Assembly (NCBI GenBank): GCA_035712145.1
Contig: DASTBI010000156.1
Span: 1-34,214 of the forward strand
DNA from: Candidatus Eisenbacteria bacterium
GTDB lineage: Bacteria; Eisenbacteria; RBG-16-71-46
DNA length: 34,214 nucleotides
Direction: 5' to 3'
Of the stretch, positions 26,743-34,214 are shown in pieces. A program made the position numbers and the translations under genes. The notes below the pieces were generated by a model, which did no database searches, had not been told where the DNA came from, and saw only the letters and a program-made list of their open reading frames with translations. How positions within the stretch are numbered: the first letter of the stretch is position 1; each line of letters opens with the position of its first letter.

Positions 26743-29124
26743 ATGCTGTCTCGCCATGTCCGTTCTTCTGCGCTCCTCGCCCTGCTCTGCCTGTCCGCCC
26801 AGACGGCGACGGCGCAGGTCATCCGCGACGACTTCTACGGGGTCAATGGCAACGTCTACGCCATCGCGGAGATGAACGGCGTGGTCTACGTGGCCGGCAG
26901 CTTCGACCGGGTCGGCCCCCAAACCGGCACCGCGGTGCCGATCTCGGCCTCGACCGGTGGTGTGTTGGCGTACCCGCTCGCGAACGGCGCGACCTTGGCG
27001 GTCGCGCCAGACGGCGCGGGTGGGTGGTACATCGGAGGGCAGTTCACGAGCGTGGGCGGGGTGGCTCGATCCGGCATCGCCCGCTTGAACCCCGACTTCA
27101 CTCTGTCCTCGTGGAACCCTGACGTGGCCGGAGCCGTCTACTCGATCCTTGTGACCGGTTCCACCGTGTACATCGGTGGGGCATTCGCGAGCGTCGGGGG
27201 AGTCGCGCGCACCAATGCGGCCGCGCTGGATGCGGCCACCGGGGCGCCAACCGCGTGGAACCCCGTTGCCAACGCGACGGTCTGGACGCTCGCCTCGAGC
27301 GGCGGGGCGATCTACATGGGCGGCCAGTTCACGACCGTGGGAGGGCAGCCGCGGAATCGCTTGGCCGCGGTCGATCCTTCGACTGGGGCCGTGGCCGCTT
27401 GGAACCCCGACGCGAACGGCGATGTCCGGAAGGTGGTGCCCCATGGATCGACGCTGCTCGCGGCGGGTATCTTCACCAGCATCGGCGGTCAGCCGCGAAA
27501 CAACGTCGCGGCGCTCGACCTCGGCACCGGGGCCGCGACCGGCTGGAATCCGGACGCGAACCAGGGCGTCCTGGCTCTGGCGGTGAGCGGCTCGACGGTG
27601 TACCTGGGGGGGAACTTCACCTCGATCGGTGGAGTCACCCGGTTGAGGCTCGCCGCGGTGGACGCCGTCAGCGGCTCGTTGTCCGCGTGGAATCCGTCGA
27701 GCGGCGCGATGACCTCGGTCTTCGCGTTGGCGGTGGACGGATCGACGGTCTACGCCGGGGGGAACTTCTTCTCCATCGCCGGGCAGCTTCGCGACAACCT
27801 GGTCGCGATCGACGCAGGCACAGGCGTCGCGACGGCCTGGAATCCCGCTCCCGACGCGCCGATCCAGTGCCTGGCCGTCTCGGGAAGCACCGTCTTCGCG
27901 GGTGGAACGCTCACCATGGCGGGAGGCATCGAAAGAAGAGGTGCCGCCGCGTTCGACGCGACGACCGGCGCGCTCACGTCCTGGAACCCCGGCGTCAACA
28001 ACTCGATCTTCGCCATGATCGCGAGCGGAGGACTGATCTACGCCGGCGGAAACTTCACCTCCATCGGAGGCCAGTCCAGGGCCGGGCTTGCGGCGCTGGA
28101 CCCGGCGACGGGGAGCGCGACCGCGTGGAACCCGAACGTGACCGGCGGGGACGTGGCGTCGATGGCCATCGGCGGCTCGACGCTCTTCGCTGGCGGGCTG
28201 TTCTCGGCCGTCGGTGGGCAATCCCGCAGCCGGCTGGCCGCGGTCGACCTTGTGACCGGCGCCGTCACCAGCTGGAACCCTGGCGCCAACGAGAGAGTGT
28301 GGGCGCTCGCCGTCGACGGCACGACCGTTTACGCGGGCGGTCTATTCACCAGCATCGGGGGCCAGCCACGGAACTACCTGGCCGCGATCAACTCCGATGG
28401 CGCGGCCACGTCCTGGAATCCCAACCCCGGCTCGGCGGTGCATGCCCTGGCGGTCAGCGGCAGCACGGTGTACGCAGGAGGGGACTTCTCTACGATCGGC
28501 GGCCAGTCGCGCAGTGGGATCGCCGCCCTGGATGCCGCGACCGGCATGGCGACGAGCTGGAACCCCGCTGCAAGCCACTCGGTCGTTGCTCTTGGCCTTG
28601 GCAGCAACACGATCTACGCCGGCGGGTCCTTCACCAGCATCGGGGGAGCGGCCCGCGGTCGTGCCGGGGAGCTGAGCCTGACGACCGGAGCGGCCACGAC
28701 CTGGAACCCGAACGCGAACAATATAGTGCGCGCGCTGTGCGTGAGCGGAAGCACGGTCTATCTCGGAGGCCAGTTCAGCACGGTCGGCGGTGATCCGCAC
28801 TCCGGATTCGCCGTGGTGGTCAATCCCCAGGTCGGCGTGGCTGAAGAAGGGCCAGTGAGCGTGCTGGAGCTCTCGCCGTCGCCCAATCCGACCACGGGGC
28901 CGGCACGTCTGACCCTCGCGCTGCCGCGCGCCGCGCCCGTGCGGATCAGCATCTACGATCTCCAGGGCCGTCTGGTCGCGAGGCCTCTCGACGACACGCG
29001 CACCGCCGGCCGTCACGTGGTCACGTGGGACCCGCACGTGGCCGGCGCGAATCCCGGTCTCTTCTTCGTCCGTCTCGAAGCGTTGGGCGAGCGGATCACT
29101 CGCCGACTGGTGCTGATGCGCTGA
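26743..29124 (+). CDS. Secreted repeat beta-propeller protein with FlgD-like C-terminal domain
   Basis: A 793-residue exported protein. The ATG at 26743 follows GGAGG (26734-26738) and gives a signal peptide ending at ATAQ (residue 25). The body is about 13-14 tandem units of about 48 residues. Each has a GGxFTSIGGQ-like turn and a TGAxTxWNP block: 12 WNP motifs and 13 GG-F-S-GG motifs can be counted, and the first unit is degenerate. This looks like a delta-60/DUF5122-type beta-propeller, possibly two propellers. The last 85 or so residues (SPSPNPTTGPARLTLALP, ISIYDLQGRLV, GLFFVRLEA) are a FlgD/Por-type C-terminal domain, known in FCB-like bacteria as a secretion or surface signal. Ligand and function are unknown. 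Confidence 0.85.
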   Translation: MLSRHVRSSALLALLCLSAQTATAQVIRDDFYGVNGNVYAIAEMNGVVYVAGSFDRVGPQTGTAVPISASTGGVLAYPLANGATLAVAPDGAGGWYIGGQFTSVGGVARSGIARLNPDFTLSSWNPDVAGAVYSILVTGSTVYIGGAFASVGGVARTNAAALDAATGAPTAWNPVANATVWTLASSGGAIYMGGQFTTVGGQPRNRLAAVDPSTGAVAAWNPDANGDVRKVVPHGSTLLAAGIFTSIGGQPRNNVAALDLGTGAATGWNPDANQGVLALAVSGSTVYLGGNFTSIGGVTRLRLAAVDAVSGSLSAWNPSSGAMTSVFALAVDGSTVYAGGNFFSIAGQLRDNLVAIDAGTGVATAWNPAPDAPIQCLAVSGSTVFAGGTLTMAGGIERRGAAAFDATTGALTSWNPGVNNSIFAMIASGGLIYAGGNFTSIGGQSRAGLAALDPATGSATAWNPNVTGGDVASMAIGGSTLFAGGLFSAVGGQSRSRLAAVDLVTGAVTSWNPGANERVWALAVDGTTVYAGGLFTSIGGQPRNYLAAINSDGAATSWNPNPGSAVHALAVSGSTVYAGGDFSTIGGQSRSGIAALDAATGMATSWNPAASHSVVALGLGSNTIYAGGSFTSIGGAARGRAGELSLTTGAATTWNPNANNIVRALCVSGSTVYLGGQFSTVGGDPHSGFAVVVNPQVGVAEEGPVSVLELSPSPNPTTGPARLTLALPRAAPVRISIYDLQGRLVARPLDDTRTAGRHVVTWDPHVAGANPGLFFVRLEALGERITRRLVLMR
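27035..28800 (+). repeat. Tandem about 144-bp coding repeats
   Basis: Degenerate tandem repeats inside the beta-propeller gene, with a period of about 144 bp (48 codons). The conserved parts are a GGxGGxxxxTTCAC-type block and TGGAACCC. They are visible at DNA level from about 27035 to 28800. They encode the propeller units and are not a CRISPR or a mobile array: there are no unique spacers and the frame is open throughout. Confidence 0.75.
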
Positions 29125-29151
29125 TTCCAACCGGACTCGTTCCCAAGGAAA

Positions 29152-29176
29152 GGCCGCCGTCCGAGCGACGGCGGCC
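29152..29176. terminator. Bidirectional terminator between convergent genes
   Basis: GGCCGCCGTC (29152-29161) and GACGGCGGCC (29167-29176) form a perfect 10-bp stem with loop CGAGC. CTCCTTGTT follows on the plus strand, and the reverse strand reads TTTCCTTGGG after the stem. It lies between the convergent beta-propeller and GEVED-like genes and can serve both. Confidence 0.75.
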
Positions 29177-29217
29177 CTCCTTGTTCCCGGGCGGGGAGCG
29201 AGCCCGCCCGAGGGAGA

Positions 29218-31185
29218 TCAACGCACCCGGATTCCGGTCTGGGTCATCGTCCGGTCGCCGACACGGAGCCGAATCACGAAGAATCCGGCCTTGAGCTCGC
29301 GGCCGCGCTCGCTGCGGAAATCCCAGCTCACCTGGTGCGCGCCGGCCTCTCTGCGACCCTGCGCCAGATCGGCGAGCTTGCGGCCGGCGAGATCGTAAGC
29401 GGCCAGAGAGACTTCGGCCGCACGCGGCAGCGTGAACCGCACGCCGACCTTGTCGACTGCCGGGTTGGGAACGACCGGTGCGAGCTGGAGCCTGGCGTCC
29501 GCACTCTCGTCGTCGCCGACCGCGACGTTGGCGAACCGGATCATCACCGGGTAGTCCTCGGTCTCACCGCCCACCAGGAAGCCGCCGGGCGCGCTCACCG
29601 AGCCGTTCCACGGGAAGTCCTGAGGCACCGGCGCGCGGCTGATGGAGATTCGCATCCACCCCTTGCCGCTGCGGTTGCCGATCCGGAAGAGCGGTGAGAC
29701 TTGGTTCTGGCAGCCGGGCAGGAGCACCACCACCTGGTTCTGAACCGCCCATTCGTACACGCACTGAGGCCCGCCTGGCGTGTCGCAGATGAAGCTGTCG
29801 TTCCAGTCGCCGTCCTCGTTCATGTCGATCATGATGTTGAGGAAGCCGTCGACCGGGGACGTGCCGCAGTTGGTGGTCTGGTAGGAGATGGTGGTCGGCT
29901 CGCAGGTCTTGAACAACACCGTCGTCGGGCTGAGCAGTCCCGCGTCACCATCGCCGTAGGCCTCGTCCTGCCCCCACGTCATGCCGAACCAGTCCACCAC
30001 GTCCACCGGCAACAGCGGATTGCACATCGAGAGCAGGCCACCCGTGTCGTTCATCTTGCCGTCGGGCTCGGAGTCCACGCCCAGCGAGGCGGCGTTTTCG
30101 CACCCCAGCCAGAAGCCCTGGTCCGCTGCGGCCGAGAGGTGGCGCACATAGCCGGTGGGTCCGGGAATGGGGCCGAGCTGCGGGCAGGGTCCGTCCGGAG
30201 TTCCCGGGGCGCTCGGTGCGCTGCAGGTGGGGAAGTGGCCGATCACGCCGGGATACGCCGTGGCGTTCTCGGGCGCATCGCCCCAGTCCTCGTAGCTGAG
30301 GCATTGCTCCGAGGGCAGGATGGTGATGATGAAGTCCTCGGTCTCGCCGTTCTGCATCGCCTGGCCGAGGAGGGTCTCCGATCCGGCCCATGGGTAGTCG
30401 TCATTGGCCACGTTGTCGCTCAGGCTGATGCGCATCCAGCCCGGCCCGGGAATCGGCCCCACGCGGAAGGTCGGCACGAAGATCGAGTTGCATCCCGGCT
30501 GGAGCGTGACCTGGAAGTTCTTCACCGCCCACTCGAACGCGCACCCCGCGCCGCACATCATGTTGTCGTTCCAGTCGCCGTCGTGGTTCCAGTCCGCCAG
30601 GATGTTGAGGACCGCGTTGTGCGGGACCGCGTCGCAGTTGTAGGCGCGGATGGTCCAGCCCACGTTGCCGGGACCGCATGCCTTGAATGTCGGCGGTGAA
30701 GAGAGACAGGCGTCATCGGTGTTGTAGTCCTCGTCCTGGCCCCACGACATCACGCCGTAGGACGCCACGCAGTCGACGCTGTTGCCGGCGCAGGAGCTGA
30801 TCCCACCACCCGTGTCGTTGACCTTGCCGTCCGGCTCGCCGTCGATCCCGAAGGGCTGCACCATGCCCGCGGTGCATCCCAGCCAGATCCTGCTTCCCGC
30901 TGGCTGCACGTGCCGCACGTGGCCGGTTGCGGCTCCCGGCAGCGTGCTGATCGGCGGGCAGGCGAACGTCCGGTTCCCCGGCGCACCGCCCGCACGGCAA
31001 GTGGGGAAGTGGCCGACGACGCCGCCGGGATAGGCCAGCACGTCCTCCGGTGCATCGCCGAAGTCCTGAGGTGCGGGCGCCTTCACGCAGTCATCCGGCC
31101 CGTCGACGTCGGTGGCGAGCGCAAGAGTTGAACAGAGTGCGAGTGCCAGGGCGATGACACTGGCGTTGCGAATCCAGGTTCTCAT
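29218..31185 (-). CDS. Secreted Cys-rich protein with two GEVED-like units and FlgD-like C-terminus
   Basis: A 655-residue exported protein. The ATG at 31185 is preceded on the minus strand by AGGAGG, so it is preferred over a longer start at 31329. The signal peptide is about 1-24. Two homologous units of about 250 residues follow (about 40-289 and 298-545). Each has FGDAPE or WGDAPE, GHFPTC, a GxDxEPDGKxNDTGG block, WGQDE, a Ca-binding-like DWNHDGDWND or DMNEDGDWND, EWAV, and PGPGWMRISLS or GKGWMRISIS ending in GETEDF/Y. This pattern suits GEVED-type surface domains. Many Cys residues suggest disulfides outside the cytoplasm. The last 90 residues form a FlgD/Por-like domain (VPNPAVDKVGVRFTLP, AYDLAGRKL). 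Function is unknown. Confidence 0.82.
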   Translation of the reverse strand: MRTWIRNASVIALALALCSTLALATDVDGPDDCVKAPAPQDFGDAPEDVLAYPGGVVGHFPTCRAGGAPGNRTFACPPISTLPGAATGHVRHVQPAGSRIWLGCTAGMVQPFGIDGEPDGKVNDTGGGISSCAGNSVDCVASYGVMSWGQDEDYNTDDACLSSPPTFKACGPGNVGWTIRAYNCDAVPHNAVLNILADWNHDGDWNDNMMCGAGCAFEWAVKNFQVTLQPGCNSIFVPTFRVGPIPGPGWMRISLSDNVANDDYPWAGSETLLGQAMQNGETEDFIITILPSEQCLSYEDWGDAPENATAYPGVIGHFPTCSAPSAPGTPDGPCPQLGPIPGPTGYVRHLSAAADQGFWLGCENAASLGVDSEPDGKMNDTGGLLSMCNPLLPVDVVDWFGMTWGQDEAYGDGDAGLLSPTTVLFKTCEPTTISYQTTNCGTSPVDGFLNIMIDMNEDGDWNDSFICDTPGGPQCVYEWAVQNQVVVLLPGCQNQVSPLFRIGNRSGKGWMRISISRAPVPQDFPWNGSVSAPGGFLVGGETEDYPVMIRFANVAVGDDESADARLQLAPVVPNPAVDKVGVRFTLPRAAEVSLAAYDLAGRKLADLAQGRREAGAHQVSWDFRSERGRELKAGFFVIRLRVGDRTMTQTGIRVR

Positions 31186-31314
31186 CGACGACCTCCTGAT
31201 CCTCCGAAAGCCGCCTCGGCGCGGCCGGCCGGGCCGCCGCCAGACCGGGAGATGGCGGCCGCCCACTTCGGTGAACGGGATCGATCGAGGAAACGCACAG
31301 GCCGGGGGCTCGAA

Positions 31315-31330
31315 CTTGCCCCGGCGCAAG
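31315..31330. promoter_or_regulatory. Near-palindrome before the first 33-bp element
   Basis: CTTGCCCCGGCGCAAG is a 16-bp near-palindrome with a single mismatched pair, centred on CCGG. It directly abuts the 33-bp element at 31331. A perfect 18-bp palindrome takes the same place before the second copy, so it may be an operator. It could instead be chance in GC-rich DNA. Confidence 0.35.
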
Positions 31331-31363
31331 TGAGTTGCCGCAAATACCCTGTGCTAGGGTGGA
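31331..31363 (+). repeat. 33-bp promoter-like repeat, copy 1
   Basis: Matches 32809-32841 at 31 of 33 positions; the two differences are both C/G swaps. It contains TGAGTTGCC, AAATACCCTG and an extended -10 TGCTAGGGT (31352-31360). Transcription from it would start near 31367, 25 nt before the FAD-oxidoreductase ATG. The function is inferred; the identity is directly visible. Confidence 0.7.
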
Positions 31364-31391
31364 TCAGCGTGCGCGTAAGGGGGCCTCGAAG

Positions 31392-32768
31392 ATGCTGACA
31401 TCGAGCGGCTTGAGCCAGCTCACCCGGAGCTTCGCCGGCGATGTCATCCGTCCCGGCGACCCCGGCTACGAGGCGGCGCGGGTCATCTGGAACGGCATGA
31501 TCGACCGCCATCCGGCGCTCATCGTCCGGCCCACGTCCACGGCCGATGTCGTGACCGCCGTGAAGTTCGCGCGCGAGCAGGAGCTCCTCGTCGCCGTGCG
31601 AAGCGGCGGACACAGCATTCCAGGACTGTCGACGTGCGACGACGGCATCGTGATCGATCTGTCGCGAATGCGCGGCGCGGAAGTCGATCCAGCGCGGCGC
31701 ATCGCTCGCGTGAACGGCGGAGCACTGCTCGGCGAGCTGGACGAAGCCGCACAGAAGATCGGATTGGTGTGCCCGGTCGGGGTCGTTTCGCACACTGGCG
31801 TCGCCGGCCTGACGCTCGGCGGTGGAATGGGCCGCTTACAACGAAAGTACGGCTTGACGGTGGACAGCCTGCACTCGGTCGACCTGGTGACCGCGGACGG
31901 ACGCCAGGTGCGGGCCAGCGCCGATGAAAACGCTGAGCTGTTCTGGGGAGTCCGTGGTGCGGGTGCCAATTTCGGGATCGCGACGTCGTTCGAGTTCCGA
32001 CTCCATCCACTCGAGGGGAAGATCACTCACGGCGTGGTGATATACCCCGCCCGGCGAGCGCGCGAGCTCGCAGCCCGGTTCCGCGAGATCGTCGACTCGG
32101 GGCCCGACGATCTGTTTGCCTCGTTCGGATTTGAGCTCGCGTCCACCGCGGAGCCTGCCGAAGTGGCCGGCAAGCCTATCGCGTTCGTATCCGTGCACCA
32201 CGTCGGCTCGCCCGAGTCGGCCGAGCGCGATATCGCCGCGCTGCACGCGCTCGGACCTGCCGTCATCGACACGATTCGGGTGAAGCCCTATCTCACGGCA
32301 CAACGGATGAACGACGAGACGATGAGATGGGGATACCGGTTCTACATGAAGAGTGCCTTCATCAACTCGCTTCCCGACGAGCTCATCGACCGCTGTGTCG
32401 AGCACATGCCTCGGGTTCCCAGCGGCGTCAATGGCGGGTACACGGTGTGGGCCTGCGGGCGTGCCATCGCTCGCGTTCCCGAAGAGGCGACGGCATTCTC
32501 CGGGCGCCAGGCCGCTTTCTGGATGGGCTCTGAGATCCTGTGGAAGGACGAGGCACGCGACGACGAGTGCCGGACATGGGGGCGAGTCGCGATGGCAGAA
32601 TCGAAGCCCTACGAGTCGGAGGGCCGGTACGTCAACGACGTGGCGGAGGTCGGGGACGACGTCACGCGTTCGGTCTACGGCGACGCGAAGTACCAGCGAC
32701 TCGTGGCGCTCAAGCGCGCGTGGGATCCCGGGAACTTCTTTCGCCTGAACCAGAACGTGCGGCCGTAG
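31392..32768 (+). CDS. FAD-linked oxidoreductase, berberine-bridge-enzyme-like
   Basis: A 458-residue flavoprotein of the PCMH/BBE family, which oxidises sugars, alcohols or alkaloid-like substrates using covalently bound FAD. It shows RPTSTADVVTAVKFAREQ, then VRSGGHSIPG, whose His is the expected flavin-linking residue. VAGLTLGGGMGRLQRKYGL and VRGAGANFGIATSFEF follow, with the C-terminal BBE segment NFFRLNQNVRP. The usual second, Cys, linkage motif is not obvious, so probably only His binds FAD. I chose the ATG at 31392 because it follows a G-rich site; an upstream TTG at 31335 would lie within the promoter repeat. There is no signal peptide. The substrate is unknown. Confidence 0.9.
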   Translation: MLTSSGLSQLTRSFAGDVIRPGDPGYEAARVIWNGMIDRHPALIVRPTSTADVVTAVKFAREQELLVAVRSGGHSIPGLSTCDDGIVIDLSRMRGAEVDPARRIARVNGGALLGELDEAAQKIGLVCPVGVVSHTGVAGLTLGGGMGRLQRKYGLTVDSLHSVDLVTADGRQVRASADENAELFWGVRGAGANFGIATSFEFRLHPLEGKITHGVVIYPARRARELAARFREIVDSGPDDLFASFGFELASTAEPAEVAGKPIAFVSVHHVGSPESAERDIAALHALGPAVIDTIRVKPYLTAQRMNDETMRWGYRFYMKSAFINSLPDELIDRCVEHMPRVPSGVNGGYTVWACGRAIARVPEEATAFSGRQAAFWMGSEILWKDEARDDECRTWGRVAMAESKPYESEGRYVNDVAEVGDDVTRSVYGDAKYQRLVALKRAWDPGNFFRLNQNVRP

Positions 32769-32791
32769 AGGAAGACGCGTTCCCCCCACCT

Positions 32792-32809
32792 ATCCGCCCC
32801 GGGGCGGAT
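32792..32809. promoter_or_regulatory. Perfect 18-bp palindrome before the second 33-bp element
   Basis: ATCCGCCCCGGGGCGGAT is a perfect palindrome with no loop, ending at the first base of copy 2 of the 33-bp repeat. There is no T-run after it, so an operator or a weak transcription end are both possible. The parallel with 31315-31330 favours a regulatory site. Confidence 0.4.
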
Positions 32810-32841
32810 GAGTTGCCGGAAATACCCTGTGCTACGGTGGA
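32809..32841 (+). repeat. 33-bp promoter-like repeat, copy 2
   Basis: Second copy of the element at 31331-31363, with 31 of 33 bases identical and 1,478 bp away in the same orientation. It contains the extended -10 TGCTACGGT (32830-32838), placing a start near 32845 and a leader of about 26 nt before the epimerase ATG at 32871. Confidence 0.7.
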
Positions 32842-32870
32842 AGTGCTGCCGATCGACGCAGGGAGGCCAC

Positions 32871-33890
32871 ATGAAGCTGCTCATCCTGGGAGGGACGCTC
32901 TACCTCGGGCGCCACATCGTCGAGGCCGCCCTCGCCCGCGACCACGAAGTCACGCTCTTCAATCGTGGCCGCACGAATCCCCATCTGTTCCCCAAGGTCG
33001 AGCGGCTGGTCGGTGATCGCGACGGAGACCTGAAGGCGCTCGAACGCCGGAAGTGGGACGCGGTGATCGACCCCTCCGGCTATCTGCCCCGCGTGGTGCG
33101 CGCCGGCTGCGAGCTGCTCAGGGACGCGGTCCAGCACTACACGTTCATCTCCAGCATCAACGCCTACGCCGACGCCACGAAGCCTGGCCTCACGGAGGAC
33201 GACGAAGAAGCCGAGCTACCCGAGGGTGCGCCCGAGGAAGTGAACGGCGAGACCTACGGTCCCTACAAGGTGCTGAGCGAGCGCGAGGTCCGGTCAGCGT
33301 TCCACAATCGCTCGGCCATCGTGCGCCCCGGACTGATCTACGGTCCGCACGACGCGACCGATCGCTCCGGCTACTGGCCGCTGCGCATCGCCGAAGGCGG
33401 AGACGTACTGGCCCCGGGGCCAGCGGATCGCCCCGTGCAGCTGATCGACGTGCGCGATCTGGCCGAGTGGCTGGTGCAGCTCGCCGATCGCGGCACGAGC
33501 GGCGTGTTCAACGCGACCGGGCCGGAAACGCCATTGACGATGGGCGCCTATCTCGACACCTGTCGAGAAGTGGCCAACACTCACGTGCACTTCGTTTGGA
33601 TTGACGAGGCATTCCTGCTCGAGCAGAAGGTCGGCCCGTTCAGCGAGCTGCCGCTGTGGGTGCCGGTGCAGTTCCACGCCTTCGAGACCGTGAACGTGTC
33701 GCGCGCGATCGCCGCCGGGCTCAAGTACCGGCGGCTGAAGGACACGATCCAGGACACGCTGGCTTGGGCACGAGCCGAGGGGCAAAGGACCGTGGATCCG
33801 AAGAAGCTCGGCGTGAAGATCCCGCCAGCCCTACCTCGCAAGCGCGAGGCGGAAGTGCTGGCGGCCTGGAGACAACGGGCCGTCGTGTAG
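32871..33890 (+). CDS. NAD-dependent epimerase/dehydratase-family protein (extended SDR)
   Basis: A 339-residue Rossmann-fold protein. The N-terminal MKLLILGGTLYLGRHIVEAAL binds NAD(P) (GGTxxLG variant), FNRGRTNP follows the second strand, and the catalytic YGPYK (YxxxK) and SSINAYAD segments are present. NATGPETPLTMG and the C-terminal half resemble the sugar-nucleotide or reductase-like epimerase group often found with flavin enzymes. The ATG follows GGGAGG (32861-32866). No substrate can be named. It shares its promoter-like repeat with the FAD oxidoreductase upstream, suggesting co-regulation. Confidence 0.87.
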   Translation: MKLLILGGTLYLGRHIVEAALARDHEVTLFNRGRTNPHLFPKVERLVGDRDGDLKALERRKWDAVIDPSGYLPRVVRAGCELLRDAVQHYTFISSINAYADATKPGLTEDDEEAELPEGAPEEVNGETYGPYKVLSEREVRSAFHNRSAIVRPGLIYGPHDATDRSGYWPLRIAEGGDVLAPGPADRPVQLIDVRDLAEWLVQLADRGTSGVFNATGPETPLTMGAYLDTCREVANTHVHFVWIDEAFLLEQKVGPFSELPLWVPVQFHAFETVNVSRAIAAGLKYRRLKDTIQDTLAWARAEGQRTVDPKKLGVKIPPALPRKREAEVLAAWRQRAVV

Positions 33891-33934
33891 GTCAGCCATC
33901 CCGTAGCGATTCCCCGAGGGTGCTAAACAATCTC

Positions 33935-33964
33935 TTGACCCCGGCGGCGGACGAAGCCTAGCCT
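33935..33964 (+). promoter_or_regulatory. Predicted promoter for the right-edge gene
   Basis: TTGACC (33935-33940), 18-bp spacer, TAGCCT (33959-33964). This has the best -35 in the window. Transcription would start near 33971, leaving about 170 nt of leader before the ATG at 34140. Confidence 0.45.
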
Positions 33965-34139
33965 CGGCCTGTCTCGGACTGTTGACCGTGGCTGAGGGTC
34001 CTATGGCCGATTGCCATGACCGGGCGATAGGCTGTTTTTCGACCTTTCTGTGGCGCCTAGTGGACGCCGCGGGAAGGTCGTGTCGTTTCTCGGCGTTGGG
34101 TCTACCGGGGGCCAACACCGAAATCGCGGAGAGCAGAAG
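33965..34139 (+). ncRNA. Structured 5' leader, possible regulatory RNA
   Basis: Several hairpins can be drawn. CCTCGGCC (33962-33969) pairs with GGCTGAGG (33990-33997). ATGGC (34003-34007) pairs with GCCAT (34013-34017). A continuous 16-bp stem with G-U pairs (34040-34055 with 34065-34080, 9-nt loop) is the strongest. CGGCGTTGG (34091-34099) pairs with CCAACACCG (34112-34120) with one mismatch. TGTCGTTTCT follows the long stem, so it could act as an attenuator. I cannot match it to a known riboswitch class. Confidence 0.35.
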
Positions 34140-34214
34140 ATGAAGTGTTGGCGGTGGATTCTCGTTGCGCTGGTCGTTCTCACCCTCGGGCACGTCTTGA
34201 TTCCGACGACCAGC
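34140..34214 (+). CDS. N-terminus of an exported protein (cut by window edge)
   Basis: The ATG at 34140 opens 25 codons to the window end, reading MKCWRWILVALVVLTLGHVL and on to IPTTS. This is a basic start followed by a hydrophobic core, so a signal peptide or membrane anchor is likely. A purine-rich GGAGAGCAGAAG precedes the ATG. The function cannot be told. The 249 bp before it hold the predicted promoter and folded leader, and no other gene. Confidence 0.5.
   Translation, partial: MKCWRWILVALVVLTLGHVLIPTTS

Noticed and set aside
25690-28221. An 843-codon open frame on the minus strand opposite the TIM-barrel and propeller genes
   Set aside because: It crosses the metK terminator, has no domain or ribosome site, and its repeats mirror the propeller repeats on the plus strand.
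27035-28800. CRISPR-like array
   Set aside because: The repeats are degenerate, about 144 bp long, in frame, and encode WNP propeller units; there are no unique spacers.
31331-31363. Sigma-54 promoter on the reverse strand of the 33-bp repeat (TAGCAC ... TTGC)
   Set aside because: The -24 GG is changed to AG and the gap to TTGC is 7 rather than 5 bases, so the spacing is wrong.
31392-32768. Bicovalent (His and Cys) flavin attachment
   Set aside because: The Cys motif of bicovalent BBE-like enzymes is not seen at the expected place before the GGG loop; only the His motif is clear.
33990-34020. TPP riboswitch, because of GGCTGAGG in the leader
   Set aside because: The GGGGTGC partner and the CTGATCTGGATAAT-type segment of that class are missing; pairing here is with CCTCGGCC instead.

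Overview
The window is about 34.2 kb of GC-rich bacterial DNA with dense, mostly co-oriented genes and many stop/start overlaps. The Kdo pathway (kdsA, kdsB, kdsC, kdsD), LptB/LptC and two lipobox proteins point to a diderm with lipopolysaccharide. Two secreted proteins end in FlgD/Por-type C-terminal domains (an NPTTGPARL-like start), which are typical of the FCB group and of Eisenbacteria/Gemmatimonadota-like lineages. That is my best guess at the host. No rRNA, tRNA or CRISPR was seen, and the only mobile-element trace is an IS end at the left edge.

Layout. 1-161: 5' part of a transposase gene and two terminal direct repeats. 184-5438: predicted promoter, then kdsB, pyrG, kdsA, kdsC, kdsD (Kdo and CTP synthesis; CMP-Kdo formation uses CTP). 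5475-11244: a three-gene operon of a DabA-type (DUF2309) protein with two proton-antiporter-like membrane proteins, one NuoL-like and one NuoM-like, probably an inorganic-carbon accumulation system with an extra subunit. 11285-12551: two minus-strand genes, an exported dual-specificity-type phosphatase and a small lipoprotein. 12842-25678: a long, nearly gapless operon: lptC, lptB, rpoN, hpf, hprK, mannose-type PTS EIIA and EIIB, a GH57 4-alpha-glucanotransferase-like enzyme, EIIC, EIID, ptsH, ptsI, a phosphoglucose/phosphomannose isomerase and metK, closed by a clear hairpin terminator.

25765-34214 is accessory: a hyaluronidase-like TIM-barrel candidate, a secreted beta-propeller protein made of about 48-residue repeats, a secreted Cys-rich protein with two GEVED-like units on the minus strand, an FAD-linked oxidoreductase, and an NAD-dependent epimerase-like protein. 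The last two are each preceded by the same 33-bp promoter-like element and an adjacent palindrome. The window ends in the first 25 codons of a gene with a signal peptide, behind a promoter and a strongly folded 170-nt leader.

How they fit together: HPrK, HPr (with His15 and Ser46), EI and a full EII-Man set form a complete sugar phosphotransferase and regulatory circuit. The embedded GH57 enzyme and the sugar-phosphate isomerase link it to alpha-glucan and hexose-phosphate metabolism. The most system-like novelties are the three-subunit DabA locus, the GH57 gene inside the PTS genes of an rpoN operon, and the repeated palindrome-plus-promoter module.
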